NCBI RefSeq assembly: GCF_020907275.1
Contig: NZ_JAJJWI010000020.1
Coordinates: 1-64,000, forward strand
DNA length: 64,000 nucleotides
Direction: 5' to 3'
Source of the DNA: Pontibacter silvestris
GTDB taxonomy: Bacteria; Bacteroidota; Bacteroidia; Cytophagales; Hymenobacteraceae
Position numbers and translations under genes: made by a program. Shown here one piece after another: positions 34,832-43,883 of the stretch. The notes under the pieces were generated by a model. That model was not told the origin of the DNA and made no database searches. It was given only the letters and a program-made list of their open reading frames with translations. Within the stretch, counting starts at the first letter, position 1. Every line of letters starts with the position of its first letter.

Positions 34832-35245
34832 CCGATTTAAATACTCCTTAATTTAAAGTTTTTACCTTTTTTGACAGAAAAAACACTAAACCCGGCGGGA
34901 TTTTTGCGTTTACTAAATAGTAAAAACAGAACTTATTCAGAATTAAATTTATTATTAATTTACAGACCGATTACGAATGAAGATGGAAAAACCTGTAAAG
35001 ATTCGGTTTGCCTTTTATCCTAAAAATTTGCAAATGTTGCTTGTACGAAAAATGATGTGTGGTGTTAGCAACTTAAATGCTTCCTCCTGTTCCACGTATA
35101 GCAAGGCAGGCACACAGGCTTATTCAACTTCTTCGCTTAATCAGCTGAAAGGCAGCAAGGCAGATTTCTTCTGTTTACCCGAACCGCCTACTGCAAAATT
35201 AGCCTTAATTTCGTCTTGTTCCAATTATTATAATACCCGTGTAGG
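34832..35245. other. Divergent intergenic region between mutL and the GH3 gene
   Basis: 414 bp. AT-rich near mutL; the right half has an open frame (34977-35252) of 91 codons but with Cys/Ser-rich, unlike-protein composition and no ribosome site, so I do not call it. A TAATTTCG at about 35209 is one mismatch from the -7 box consensus. Confidence 0.4.
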
Positions 35246-38191
35246 ATGTTGAAGCGTTTTAGTTTAGGATTACTCATACTTGTTTTTTTTGCCATGGCAC
35301 CTCTGATGTCACTGAAATCATCAGATGAGGTTGTCGTAGATGCAAAAGAAAGAGTTTGGGTAGATAGCGTCTTCAGTGCTCTTACTCCGGACCAGCGCCT
35401 GGGCCAACTATTTATGGTAGCAGCCTACTCCAACAAAGATGAAAGACATTACCGTGAAATAGACACATTGGTAAGCCGCTATGGCATTGGGGGCATTATG
35501 TTTATGCAGGGTGGCCCTATGCGACAGGCTGTGCTTACCAACCGCTTCCAGGCAAGAGCCCAACTGCCAATGCTCATTGCCATGGATGCAGAGTGGGGCC
35601 TGGACATGCGCCTGGACAGCAGCATGCACTTTGCACGCCAGATGACACTCGGCGCACTTGACAACGACCGTTACATTTACCTGATGGGGCGTGAAATTGC
35701 TCTTAAGATGAAGCGGATGGGCGTACACGTCAGCTTTTCCCCTGTAATGGATGTTAACGTAAACCCTGCTAACCCTGTCATTGGTAGCCGCTCTTTTGGT
35801 GAGTCTAAGGAAGAAGTTACACGCCGGGGCATTGCCTACATCAAAGGCCTTCAGGACCATGGTGTTATAGCTGTCGCAAAACACTTTCCGGGCCACGGCG
35901 ATACGGATACAGACTCTCACCTTTCTCTGCCTGTAGTACAGCACAACATTGAACGCCTGACTGAGGTAGAACTTTACCCGTTCAACAAAGCTTTTGATGC
36001 AGGAGTAATGGGCGTGATGGTAGCACATTTGTATATGCCAGCCATAGACTCTACCCGTAACATAGCAACAACACTATCCAAGCCGCTTGTTACTGGTCTT
36101 CTAAAGGATAAAATGAAGTACAAAGGCTTAGTATTTACAGATGCTCTAAACATGAAGGGTGTCAGCAACTACTTTGCTCCTGGTGAAGTTGACGTAAGAG
36201 CTTTGGAGGCCGGTAACGATGTGCTTCTGTTCTCAGAGGATGTTCCTGTAGCCATAACTAAAATAAAAGATGCTGTTGCTGCCGGTAAACTAACGCAGGA
36301 AGAAATTGATGAACACGTCAGAAAAATTCTGCATGCCAAGTACTGGGCTGGATTAAATAAATATAAACCTATTGACCTGGCCAACCTACAGGAAGAAGTA
36401 GACAGACCACTTAGCACTGTGGTGCAGGAGCAACTGTATGAACACTCCGTAACCGTAGCAAAAAACAAAGATAACCTGTTGCCTTTTATGCACCTCGACA
36501 CAATGCGTATAGCTTCTGTAGCCATTGGTGCAAAACCACACAACGTGTTTCAGGAAACACTTGGCAACTATGCACCTATTAAGAGCTTTACCATCAAAAA
36601 CCGCTTTGCTCCTGATTCTTCCTTTACGAAAATCATTCCAAAGCTCAAGGATTATGATGTTGTGGTTATCAGTATCCATAATATGAACATAACGCCAGCT
36701 AAAGACTTTGGCATAGGAGTGGGCACCAGAGCTTTTATACAGTATTTGCAGGAGCGGACAAAGAAGAAAGTGGTAGTTGCTGTAATGGGCAATGCCTATA
36801 GCTTAAAATTCTTCGACAACAGCAACTGGTTAGTGTGCGGCTATGAAGACAATGATGTTTCACAGTTACTTGTGCCACAAGTACTGTTCGGGGCCAGGGC
36901 AGCAAAAGGCAAGCTACCCGTTACAGCCTCTGCTAAGCTCACGTCTGGCACAGGAATAGCAACACAAACGCTTGGGCGTCTGAAATATGGTGTACCTGAA
37001 AGTGTGGGCATGGATTCTAAAGTGCTTCAGCAAGTCGATAACATTGCCCTGGAAGCTATTGCCTATGCTGCCACACCAGGCTGCCAGGTATTAGTAGTAA
37101 AAGATGGTACTGTTGTTTTCAATAAATCTTATGGTTATTATACTTATGACAATGTAAAGCCGGTAACCAATAACACCATTTACGACATTGCCTCTATTAC
37201 AAAAGTCGCCGCTACCCTGCAGGCTATTATGTTCCTGAAAGACCAGGGCAAAATAAACCTGGATGCGAAAGTCTCTACTTACTTACCTGAGCTGAAAGGC
37301 ACCAATAAGGAAGGCATTGTTATGCGGGACGTGTTATCGCACCAAGCAGGTTTGCGGGCAGGCATTGTACACTGGCAGAAGACACTGGATAAGGTAAAGC
37401 TGAAAGATACCTTCTACGCCAGCACCCGCAACGATAACTTCACCAACGAGGTGGCTCCAGGTATATACTCTATCAAATCGATGGCAGACTCTTTATGGGC
37501 TTGGACGGTAAAGTCTCCTTTGTTACCTAAGGGTGCCAATGGTTACGGCTACACGTATAGTGACCTCGACTTTTACGTTTTACAGCGTGTGGCAGAAACA
37601 CTCCTGAACCAGCCGCTGGATGAGTTTATGGAACAGAATTTTTATGCTCCACTCGGCTTAAGCACAATGGGCTACATCCCTTTGCTGAACCACCCTCGCG
37701 AAGTAATTGCCCCTACCGAGGATGATAATTATTTCCGTAAGAACCTGATCTGGGGTACTGTGCATGACCAGGGAGCTGCTATGATGGGCGGTGTCGCCGG
37801 GCATGCCGGTCTGTTTTCCAATGCCAATGACTTAGCTATACTGCTGCAGATGAACCTGCAGAATGGCAAATATGGCGGTGAGCAGTACTTTAACAGTAAC
37901 GTGGTAACAGAGTTTTCTAAAAAGCAATTTAAAAATAGCCGCCGTGGCCTTGGCTGGGATAAGCCTGAGCCCGATGGAAACGGTCCTACATCCAGCCTGG
38001 CCTCTATGAGCACCTTTGGCCATACGGGTTTTACGGGCACCGGCGCCTGGGTAGATCCGGAAAGCAAGCTGATTTACATCTTCTTGTCTAACAGGGTTTA
38101 CCCGGATGCAGGAAATAGTAAGCTGGTTAAATATAATATTCGTACACGTATACACGACGTGATATACAAGGCCATTGTGCCAAAAACTTAA
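35246..38191 (+). CDS. Fused glycoside hydrolase family 3 (NagZ-like) and beta-lactamase-type serine hydrolase
   Basis: 981 residues. Signal peptide or anchor at 5-22. Residues about 38-370 are a GH3 domain with the NagZ-type KHFPGHGDTDTDSH (Asp223 and His225 as the likely acid/base pair) and nucleophile Asp299 in FTDALNM. A GH3 C-terminal-like region follows (about 390-590). Residues about 610-975 are a class C beta-lactamase/penicillin-binding fold with SxxK at Ser650-Lys653, YSD in place of YxN, and HTG. It is probably a periplasmic peptidoglycan-recycling or wall-amino-sugar enzyme; the fusion is seen in Bacteroidota. The 3' end has a terminator. Confidence 0.92.
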   Translation: MLKRFSLGLLILVFFAMAPLMSLKSSDEVVVDAKERVWVDSVFSALTPDQRLGQLFMVAAYSNKDERHYREIDTLVSRYGIGGIMFMQGGPMRQAVLTNRFQARAQLPMLIAMDAEWGLDMRLDSSMHFARQMTLGALDNDRYIYLMGREIALKMKRMGVHVSFSPVMDVNVNPANPVIGSRSFGESKEEVTRRGIAYIKGLQDHGVIAVAKHFPGHGDTDTDSHLSLPVVQHNIERLTEVELYPFNKAFDAGVMGVMVAHLYMPAIDSTRNIATTLSKPLVTGLLKDKMKYKGLVFTDALNMKGVSNYFAPGEVDVRALEAGNDVLLFSEDVPVAITKIKDAVAAGKLTQEEIDEHVRKILHAKYWAGLNKYKPIDLANLQEEVDRPLSTVVQEQLYEHSVTVAKNKDNLLPFMHLDTMRIASVAIGAKPHNVFQETLGNYAPIKSFTIKNRFAPDSSFTKIIPKLKDYDVVVISIHNMNITPAKDFGIGVGTRAFIQYLQERTKKKVVVAVMGNAYSLKFFDNSNWLVCGYEDNDVSQLLVPQVLFGARAAKGKLPVTASAKLTSGTGIATQTLGRLKYGVPESVGMDSKVLQQVDNIALEAIAYAATPGCQVLVVKDGTVVFNKSYGYYTYDNVKPVTNNTIYDIASITKVAATLQAIMFLKDQGKINLDAKVSTYLPELKGTNKEGIVMRDVLSHQAGLRAGIVHWQKTLDKVKLKDTFYASTRNDNFTNEVAPGIYSIKSMADSLWAWTVKSPLLPKGANGYGYTYSDLDFYVLQRVAETLLNQPLDEFMEQNFYAPLGLSTMGYIPLLNHPREVIAPTEDDNYFRKNLIWGTVHDQGAAMMGGVAGHAGLFSNANDLAILLQMNLQNGKYGGEQYFNSNVVTEFSKKQFKNSRRGLGWDKPEPDGNGPTSSLASMSTFGHTGFTGTGAWVDPESKLIYIFLSNRVYPDAGNSKLVKYNIRTRIHDVIYKAIVPKT

Positions 38192-38210
38192 AAATAACCT
38201 GTAATTTAGC

Positions 38211-38236
38211 GAGTGCAGCACCTAAATGCTGCACTT
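38211..38236 (+). terminator. Intrinsic terminator after the GH3 fusion gene
   Basis: A 9-bp stem plus one wobble pair, 6-nt loop, followed by GTTATTTT. Confidence 0.7.
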
Positions 38237-38261
38237 GTTATTTTCACAGCATACATACATT

Positions 38262-39398
38262 ATGAAAATTGGTATTGTCTGTTATCCTACATTCGGAGGC
38301 AGTGGCGTAGTAGCTACTGAACTTGGTAAAGCTTTGGCCCTGAAAGGTCATCAGGTACATTTCATCACCTACAGCCAACCTGCCCGACTCGATTTCTTTA
38401 ACGAGAACCTGTTTTATCACGAAGTATATATTCCATCTTACCCTCTTTTCCAGTATCCGCCTTACGAATTGGCTCTGGCCAGTAAAATGGTAGATATTGT
38501 CCGATTTGAGAAGCTGGATGTACTGCACGTGCATTATGCCATTCCGCATGCTTCGGCTGCTTTTATGGCCAAACAGATTCTTCGCACAAAAGGCATCAAT
38601 ATTCCTGTTATTACCACCTTGCATGGTACTGATATAACGCTAGTGGGTAAAGATGTCTCTTTTGAGCCGGTAGTTACTTTTAGTATCAATCAATCGGATG
38701 GCGTAACAGCTGTTTCTGACAGTTTGCGTGCAGAAACCTATGATTACTTCCAGATTGAGCGTGACATTGAGGTGATCCCGAACTTTATTAACCTGGAAAA
38801 GTTTAAGCGCCAGAAGAAAGAGCACTTCCGCATGGCAATTAGCCCAAATGACGAAAAACTATTGGTGCATACCTCTAACTTCCGTGCCGTAAAACGCATA
38901 GCAGATGTTATAAAGATATTTGCCAAGGTGCGGGAGAAAATGCCCTCCAAGCTGCTTTTGGTTGGCGATGGGCCAGATCGCCCTAAAATGGAAATGCTTT
39001 GCCGGGAACTTCAGATTTGCAGCGATGTGCGTTTCTTAGGAAAGTTAGAAGCTGTGGAGGAAGTGCTTTCTATAGCAGATTTGTTCCTGATGCCATCAGA
39101 AAAGGAAAGTTTTGGTTTGGCGGCGTTAGAGGCTATGGCTTGTGAGGTACCGGTTATTTCTTCTAATGCAGGTGGCATACCAGAGCTGAATACGCATGGC
39201 GTTACAGGCTTTGTAAGTCCTGTTGGCGACGTAGACGACATGGTACGCAATGCGCTCTATATTTTAGATGATGCTAACCTACCTACTTTTAAGGCGAACG
39301 CACTTGCCCGTGCACATGACTTTGATGTGGAGAAGATTGTTCCAAAATACGAAGTAGTTTATCAGAAAGTAATTGATGAACAGCTGGCTATCATGTAA
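38262..39398 (+). CDS. bshA: N-acetyl-alpha-D-glucosaminyl L-malate synthase BshA (bacillithiol biosynthesis)
   Basis: 378 residues. Start at ATG 38262, since an ATG at 38226 lies inside the terminator. GT4 glycosyltransferase with MKIGIVCYPTFGGSGVVATELG, the BshA signature, plus TTLHGTDITLVG and the C-terminal KESFGLAALEAMACEVPVI with the EX7E donor site. It makes GlcNAc-malate from UDP-GlcNAc and malate, the first step of bacillithiol synthesis. The later genes (bshB, bshC) are not in the window. Confidence 0.9.
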   Translation: MKIGIVCYPTFGGSGVVATELGKALALKGHQVHFITYSQPARLDFFNENLFYHEVYIPSYPLFQYPPYELALASKMVDIVRFEKLDVLHVHYAIPHASAAFMAKQILRTKGINIPVITTLHGTDITLVGKDVSFEPVVTFSINQSDGVTAVSDSLRAETYDYFQIERDIEVIPNFINLEKFKRQKKEHFRMAISPNDEKLLVHTSNFRAVKRIADVIKIFAKVREKMPSKLLLVGDGPDRPKMEMLCRELQICSDVRFLGKLEAVEEVLSIADLFLMPSEKESFGLAALEAMACEVPVISSNAGGIPELNTHGVTGFVSPVGDVDDMVRNALYILDDANLPTFKANALARAHDFDVEKIVPKYEVVYQKVIDEQLAIM

Positions 39399-39424
39399 TA
39401 GCAAATCATCAGAAAGCACTTAAG

Positions 39425-39459
39425 AAAAATCCGGCTATCATTTTAACAGCCGGATTTTT
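39425..39459 (+). terminator. Intrinsic terminator after bshA
   Basis: 12-bp perfect stem, 11-nt loop, T-run. Confidence 0.88.
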
Positions 39460-39579
39460 TTATACTATCTTTACCATAGCTTAACAGAGTTAGAAAGTAT
39501 GCACGTTTACGGCATACTTTCTAAGCTTTAGAGGCTACTTATCTAATCTCTAAAAGTAATCGGACACCTCACTTACATC

Positions 39580-41472
39580 ATGAGTAAAGACAAATATTTC
39601 ATTATTGATTTTGATAGTACCTTTACCAAGGTTGAAGCTTTAGATGAGTTAGGAGAAATTTCTTTGCACGACGACCCTAACAAAGAACAGATTCTGCAGG
39701 AAATAAAAAACCTGACCAATAGTGCCATGGAGGGGAAAAGCTCATTTACAGAGGGTTTAACCAAACGCCTGGCTTTGCTTCAGGCTAATAAAAAGCACCT
39801 GCAACCACTCATCGAAAGATTAAAAGATAAAGTTTCTGACTCTATTAAGCGTAACAGGAACTTCTTTGCAGAGTTTGCTAATCATACTTTTATTGTATCC
39901 AGCGGTTTCAAGGAGTTTATAAAGCCAATAGTTACAGAGTATGGTATTAAAGAGGAGAACGTTTATGCCAACACCTTCCTTTACGATGAAAATGGTAATA
40001 TTACTGGCTTTGACAAAGAGAATGTACTGTGCCTGGACAAAGGCAAAATAAAGCTATTGGAAACAATGGCTTTAAAAGGTGATGTGTATGTAGTAGGCGA
40101 TGGTTACACAGATTATGAGATAAAAGAAGCGGGTTTAGCAAATAAGTTCTATGCTTTTACAGAGAACATAGCACGAGACAATGTAATTGCTAAAACTGAA
40201 TACATTGCTCCTAGTTTTGACGAATTCCTATACCAAAACCAATTGCCAATGGCTATTTCATACCCTAAAAACCGTATCCGGGTACTGTTGCTTGAAAGCA
40301 TCCACCCTAAAGCGGTAGAACTCTTCAAGAAAGAAGGCTATCAGATAGAAACGATAGCTGGTGCTTTAAGTGAAGAAGAACTTTGTGAGGCAATAAAAGA
40401 TGTTTCTATCATTGGTATTCGTTCCAAAACGCATATCACTAAAAAGGTGCTGGAGCATGCTAACAGGCTTATTAGTGTGGGGGCATTCTGTATTGGCACC
40501 AACCAGATAGACCTTACAGCCTGCCTTGATGCTGGAATACCTGTCTTTAATGCACCATACAGCAATACCCGAAGTGTAGTGGAGCTAGCTATCGGGCAGA
40601 TTATTATGCTCAGCCGTGGCATCTTTGACAAGAGTGAGAAAATGCACCGTGGCGAGTGGGACAAATCAGCAAAAGGCAGCTATGAGGTTCGCGATAAAAA
40701 ATTAGGCATTATAGGTTACGGAAACATAGGAGCTCAGCTTTCTGTTTTGGCTGAATCTATGGGCATGGAAGTGTACTACTACGATGTTGTAGAGAAGTTA
40801 CAGCTAGGTAATGCCAGAAAATGTAATACGCTGAAAGAACTCCTCGAAATAGCAGACTTTGTAACTCTTCATGTGGATGGTCGCCCTAACAACAAGAACA
40901 TGTTTGGTGCTGAAGAGTTCGCTGCCATGAAAAAAGGCGCTATCTTCCTTAACCTGAGCCGTGGCCATGTGGTTAATATTCCTAGCTTGGTAGAGGCTGT
41001 TAAGTCTGGCAAAGTCAGAGGAGCGGCCATAGATGTGTTCCCGCAGGAGCCTGCCAATAATGAAGAGGAGTTTATAAGTGAATTGCGAGGCTTGCCAAAC
41101 GTTATCCTGACGCCACACATTGGCGGTAGCACCAGTGAAGCACAGGTAAACATTGCCAATTTTGTTCCGAACCGCATCATGGACTACATTAACAGCGGCA
41201 ATACCTATCAGAGTGTAAACTTCCCGAACATTCAGTTACCGGAGCTTAAAAATGCACACCGCCTGATACACATTCACAAGAACGTTCCGGGCGTGCTGGC
41301 TAACATAAACAACGTGTTAGCCAGTAACCATGTGAACATTGAGGGGCAGTACCTGAAGACAAATGAGCAGGTTGGTTATGTGATTACAGATATCAACAAA
41401 GCTTATGATAAAAATGTGATCGGTGAGCTAAAGAGCCTGCCTGCCACTATTAAATTCAGAATGCTTTATTAA
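39580..41472 (+). CDS. serA: SerB-SerA fusion: phosphoserine phosphatase-like HAD domain and D-3-phosphoglycerate dehydrogenase
   Basis: 630 residues. Residues 1-215 are a HAD phosphatase like SerB: DFDST with Asp10/Asp12, Ser107 in VSSGF, Lys154/156, and GDGYTD (Asp174/Asp178). Residues about 232-545 are a D-isomer 2-hydroxyacid dehydrogenase with GYGNIG (379-384) for NAD, catalytic Arg461, Glu490 and His513 (TPHIGGST). Residues 558-630 are an ACT domain. The protein would both start (3-phosphoglycerate to phosphohydroxypyruvate) and finish (phosphoserine to serine) serine synthesis. The transaminase gene follows 63 bp later. Confidence 0.93.
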   Translation: MSKDKYFIIDFDSTFTKVEALDELGEISLHDDPNKEQILQEIKNLTNSAMEGKSSFTEGLTKRLALLQANKKHLQPLIERLKDKVSDSIKRNRNFFAEFANHTFIVSSGFKEFIKPIVTEYGIKEENVYANTFLYDENGNITGFDKENVLCLDKGKIKLLETMALKGDVYVVGDGYTDYEIKEAGLANKFYAFTENIARDNVIAKTEYIAPSFDEFLYQNQLPMAISYPKNRIRVLLLESIHPKAVELFKKEGYQIETIAGALSEEELCEAIKDVSIIGIRSKTHITKKVLEHANRLISVGAFCIGTNQIDLTACLDAGIPVFNAPYSNTRSVVELAIGQIIMLSRGIFDKSEKMHRGEWDKSAKGSYEVRDKKLGIIGYGNIGAQLSVLAESMGMEVYYYDVVEKLQLGNARKCNTLKELLEIADFVTLHVDGRPNNKNMFGAEEFAAMKKGAIFLNLSRGHVVNIPSLVEAVKSGKVRGAAIDVFPQEPANNEEEFISELRGLPNVILTPHIGGSTSEAQVNIANFVPNRIMDYINSGNTYQSVNFPNIQLPELKNAHRLIHIHKNVPGVLANINNVLASNHVNIEGQYLKTNEQVGYVITDINKAYDKNVIGELKSLPATIKFRMLY

Positions 41473-41535
41473 TGATAAAACCAAAATAGCAGCAGAGAAA
41501 TCATGTTGCCGTTCTGGTATTAAAACATCCTTCTC

Positions 41536-42624
41536 ATGACCAATAAAGTCTATTTCACGCCGGGGCCTTCTGAACTTTACCCTTCTGTGCCAGAGCACAT
41601 GCAGGCGGCTATGGCAAACAAAATCGGAAGCATTTCGCACCGCAGCCAGCAGTTTAAAGACATTTATGCACATGCCGTTTCAGGCTTACGCCAATTGCTG
41701 CAACTGCCGGATAATTACGAGGTTTTGTTTCTTTCTTCCGCAAATGAGATATGGGAACGTGCTATTCAGAATACGGTAGAGCATGAAAGCTTTCATTTGG
41801 TAAATGGATCTTTCTCCAAGCGATTCTATGAAATATCGAGTGAGCTTGGCAGGAAAGCGACCAAGTATGAAGTAGCGTTTGGAGAAGGCTTTAACGTTGA
41901 CAAAATAGAAATACCTGCCAGTGCCGAGTTGGTAGCACTCGTTCAGAACGAAACAAGTTCAGGTGCCTGTATGCCTGTAGCTGACATTAACAAGATTAGA
42001 GCCAAAGCAGGTGAAGAAGCGCTGATTTTTGTTGATGTGGTTTCATCTATGCCCAACCCTGCGCTTGACTACAGCAAAATAGATTCCGCTTATTTTTCGG
42101 TACAGAAATGTTTCGGCTTACCTGCCGGATTAGGCGTATGGCTGCTGAACGACCGCTGCATAGCAAAAGCAGAGGCTTTGGTTGCCAAAGGAATATCTGT
42201 AGGCTCTTACCATAGTGTTCCATCACTGCTAAGCAAAGCAAAAGCGAATCAAACACCTGAAACGCCTAACGTGTTGAACATATACCTACTGAGCCAGGTA
42301 CTGGATGAGATGAACAAAAAAAGTGTTGATGCCATTCGTCAAGAAACAGAAGCAAAAGCAAAGCTGATATACGACTACATAGGCAGCAGCGAAAACTTTG
42401 ACATTGCGGTAAAAAAGCCGGAGCATCGTTCTCCTACTACAATTATCGCTAATACTAAGTTACCTGCTTCTGAAGTTAACAAACGCCTTGCCCCGTTTGA
42501 CATGGCAGTAGGCAGCGGCTATGGTAGCTACAAAGAAAGCCAGATCAGGATAGCCAACTTTCCGGCTCATGCTGTTACACAGGTACAGGCTTTAGTGTAT
42601 AAGTTACAGGAGCTGATAGGATAG
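41536..42624 (+). CDS. serC: Class V aminotransferase, phosphoserine transaminase-like
   Basis: 362 residues. Fold type I PLP enzyme with the SerC-style opening KVYFTPGPSELYPSVP, the NETSSGACMPV region, the Asp/Val pair in FVDVVSSMPN before the cofactor lysine, and the likely PLP-lysine in SVQKCFGLPAG. It would convert phosphohydroxypyruvate plus glutamate to phosphoserine, completing the pathway of the SerB-SerA fusion next to it. It differs from E. coli SerC in length and sequence, so the name relies partly on context. A terminator follows. Confidence 0.85.
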   Translation: MTNKVYFTPGPSELYPSVPEHMQAAMANKIGSISHRSQQFKDIYAHAVSGLRQLLQLPDNYEVLFLSSANEIWERAIQNTVEHESFHLVNGSFSKRFYEISSELGRKATKYEVAFGEGFNVDKIEIPASAELVALVQNETSSGACMPVADINKIRAKAGEEALIFVDVVSSMPNPALDYSKIDSAYFSVQKCFGLPAGLGVWLLNDRCIAKAEALVAKGISVGSYHSVPSLLSKAKANQTPETPNVLNIYLLSQVLDEMNKKSVDAIRQETEAKAKLIYDYIGSSENFDIAVKKPEHRSPTTIIANTKLPASEVNKRLAPFDMAVGSGYGSYKESQIRIANFPAHAVTQVQALVYKLQELIG

Positions 42625-42645
42625 GCTTCTGGAATTCTTTCTTTC

Positions 42646-42690
42646 ATCAACAGGAAAGCCGTTAGGTTCACTATCGGCTTTCCTGTTGAT
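42646..42690. terminator. Bidirectional terminator after serC
   Basis: 16-bp perfect inverted repeat with a 13-nt loop, between convergent stops at 42624 (+) and 42708 (-). Confidence 0.88.
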
Positions 42691-42707
42691 GCTTTGCCTG
42701 TTCCTTT

Positions 42708-43238
42708 TTAGAATATTTCCCGCATCTCTTCTTTTACAGCCAATATGGCTCGTGCTGTTGGGTCTCTCTCTTCAACAAGAATTGTTTCCAGGATACGTTT
42801 AGCCAGGTCATTGCCACGTGCATTTTCAGGCATCTCCTGATAAGTTTTATTAATCAGGTTTACCACTTCCTCTCTTGTTTGCTTTACCTGCTGCCATATC
42901 TGATCAGACATGTACACTTGCTGCGACATATTGTGGTTAAACTCATTCCTGATTTCTGTCAACAATACCCGGTGGTAATCTGCTGCTGTCTGACCAACTC
43001 CACTTACACGTAACAACAGGTTACTTGGTGTAATGCGCTCCAATAGCAATACGACACGCTCATAAGCATGTAAGCGTACAGGTAACACAACAGCATCTTT
43101 CTTCATGCGTACGTTCAACAAACGGGTCTGGTGCATGTTCTGAAAGTGCTTCGCCAGTATGTACAGAAATACTCCGGCTTCAATTATTATCAGAAGGGTT
43201 GGTAACAAAGTAAATAAAAGGGCCAAGCTATTCATCAT
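42708..43238 (-). CDS. Membrane-anchored conserved protein of unknown function
   Basis: 176 residues: one N-terminal transmembrane helix (about 5-29) then a soluble, charged helical domain with an Arg/Leu-rich ERVVLLLERITPSNLLLR segment and a C-terminal EERDPTARAILAVKEEM helix. The topology is a cytoplasmic or periplasmic domain tethered to the inner membrane. The pattern is familiar from conserved Bacteroidota proteins of unknown function; I know no activity for it. Confidence 0.75.
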   Translation of the reverse strand: MMNSLALLFTLLPTLLIIIEAGVFLYILAKHFQNMHQTRLLNVRMKKDAVVLPVRLHAYERVVLLLERITPSNLLLRVSGVGQTAADYHRVLLTEIRNEFNHNMSQQVYMSDQIWQQVKQTREEVVNLINKTYQEMPENARGNDLAKRILETILVEERDPTARAILAVKEEMREIF

Positions 43239-43369
43239 ATTCTACAGGTGTAATATGTCAGAAAATTAAATATCGTAAAAAATCAATTTAAATGTTGAAT
43301 CTTTTATCCCCGTTGACTGTTTAAGACTATAGGGATTGCCACAAGCATAATTAATTAATTATAATTACG

Positions 43370-43377
43370 TAATTTTG
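43370..43377 (+). promoter_or_regulatory. Bacteroidota -7 promoter box upstream of the IscA-type gene
   Basis: TAATTTTG, exact TAnnTTTG match 26 nt before the ATG at 43404. Confidence 0.5.
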
Positions 43378-43403
43378 TGGTACCATTATCAAACATATAA
43401 ACT

Positions 43404-43757
43404 ATGGCAACAGCAACAGATACTAAAACTGCACCTATCACTCTGACTGAAAGAGCACTAGCTGAAGTTAAAAATATAATGCAAGAGAAGAATGTACCAG
43501 AAGATTACGGCTTGCGTGTAGGTGTGCAAGGTGGTGGCTGCTCTGGCATGTCCTACCTGCTCGGCTTCGATAAAGCAAAAGATGCTGATGAAGTTTATAA
43601 CGTAGATGGCATAAACCTAATCATGGATAAAAAGCACGGCATGTACGTAATGGGCATGCAAGTAGATTTCCAGGATGGTTTAAATGCCCGTGGTTTTACA
43701 TTTAACAACCCGCAAGCTACCAGCACCTGTGGTTGTGGCAGCTCTTTCTCTGCATAA
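43404..43757 (+). CDS. Iron-sulfur cluster assembly accessory protein (IscA/ErpA/SufA type)
   Basis: 117 residues. HesB/IscA fold with the three cysteine ligands: Cys46 in GGGCSGMSY and Cys109/Cys111 in STCGCGSSF near the C-terminus. It carries or delivers Fe-S clusters in the cytoplasm. Single gene with its own box and terminator; no isc or suf partner is adjacent. Which paralogue group it belongs to (ErpA or SufA) cannot be decided from sequence alone. Confidence 0.94.
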   Translation: MATATDTKTAPITLTERALAEVKNIMQEKNVPEDYGLRVGVQGGGCSGMSYLLGFDKAKDADEVYNVDGINLIMDKKHGMYVMGMQVDFQDGLNARGFTFNNPQATSTCGCGSSFSA

Positions 43758-43783
43758 CCCCCCCCTCTTTCTCTTTAGAATAG

Positions 43784-43814
43784 ACAAAGCCCGGCTCTTC
43801 GAACTGGGCTTTGT
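43784..43814 (+). terminator. Terminator after the IscA-type gene
   Basis: 9-bp stem, 13-nt loop and T-rich tail TGTTGTTCT. Confidence 0.65.
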
Positions 43815-43883
43815 TGTTCTTATAAGAATCTCGCATAACGGGCATCAACTTCATCAAGTACTTTTGAACAAGGCACACCTGCT

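Noticed and set aside
34977..35252. 91-codon ORF in the mutL/GH3 gap
   Set aside because: Cys/Ser-rich composition, overlaps the start of the GH3 gene, no ribosome site, no similarity that I recognise.
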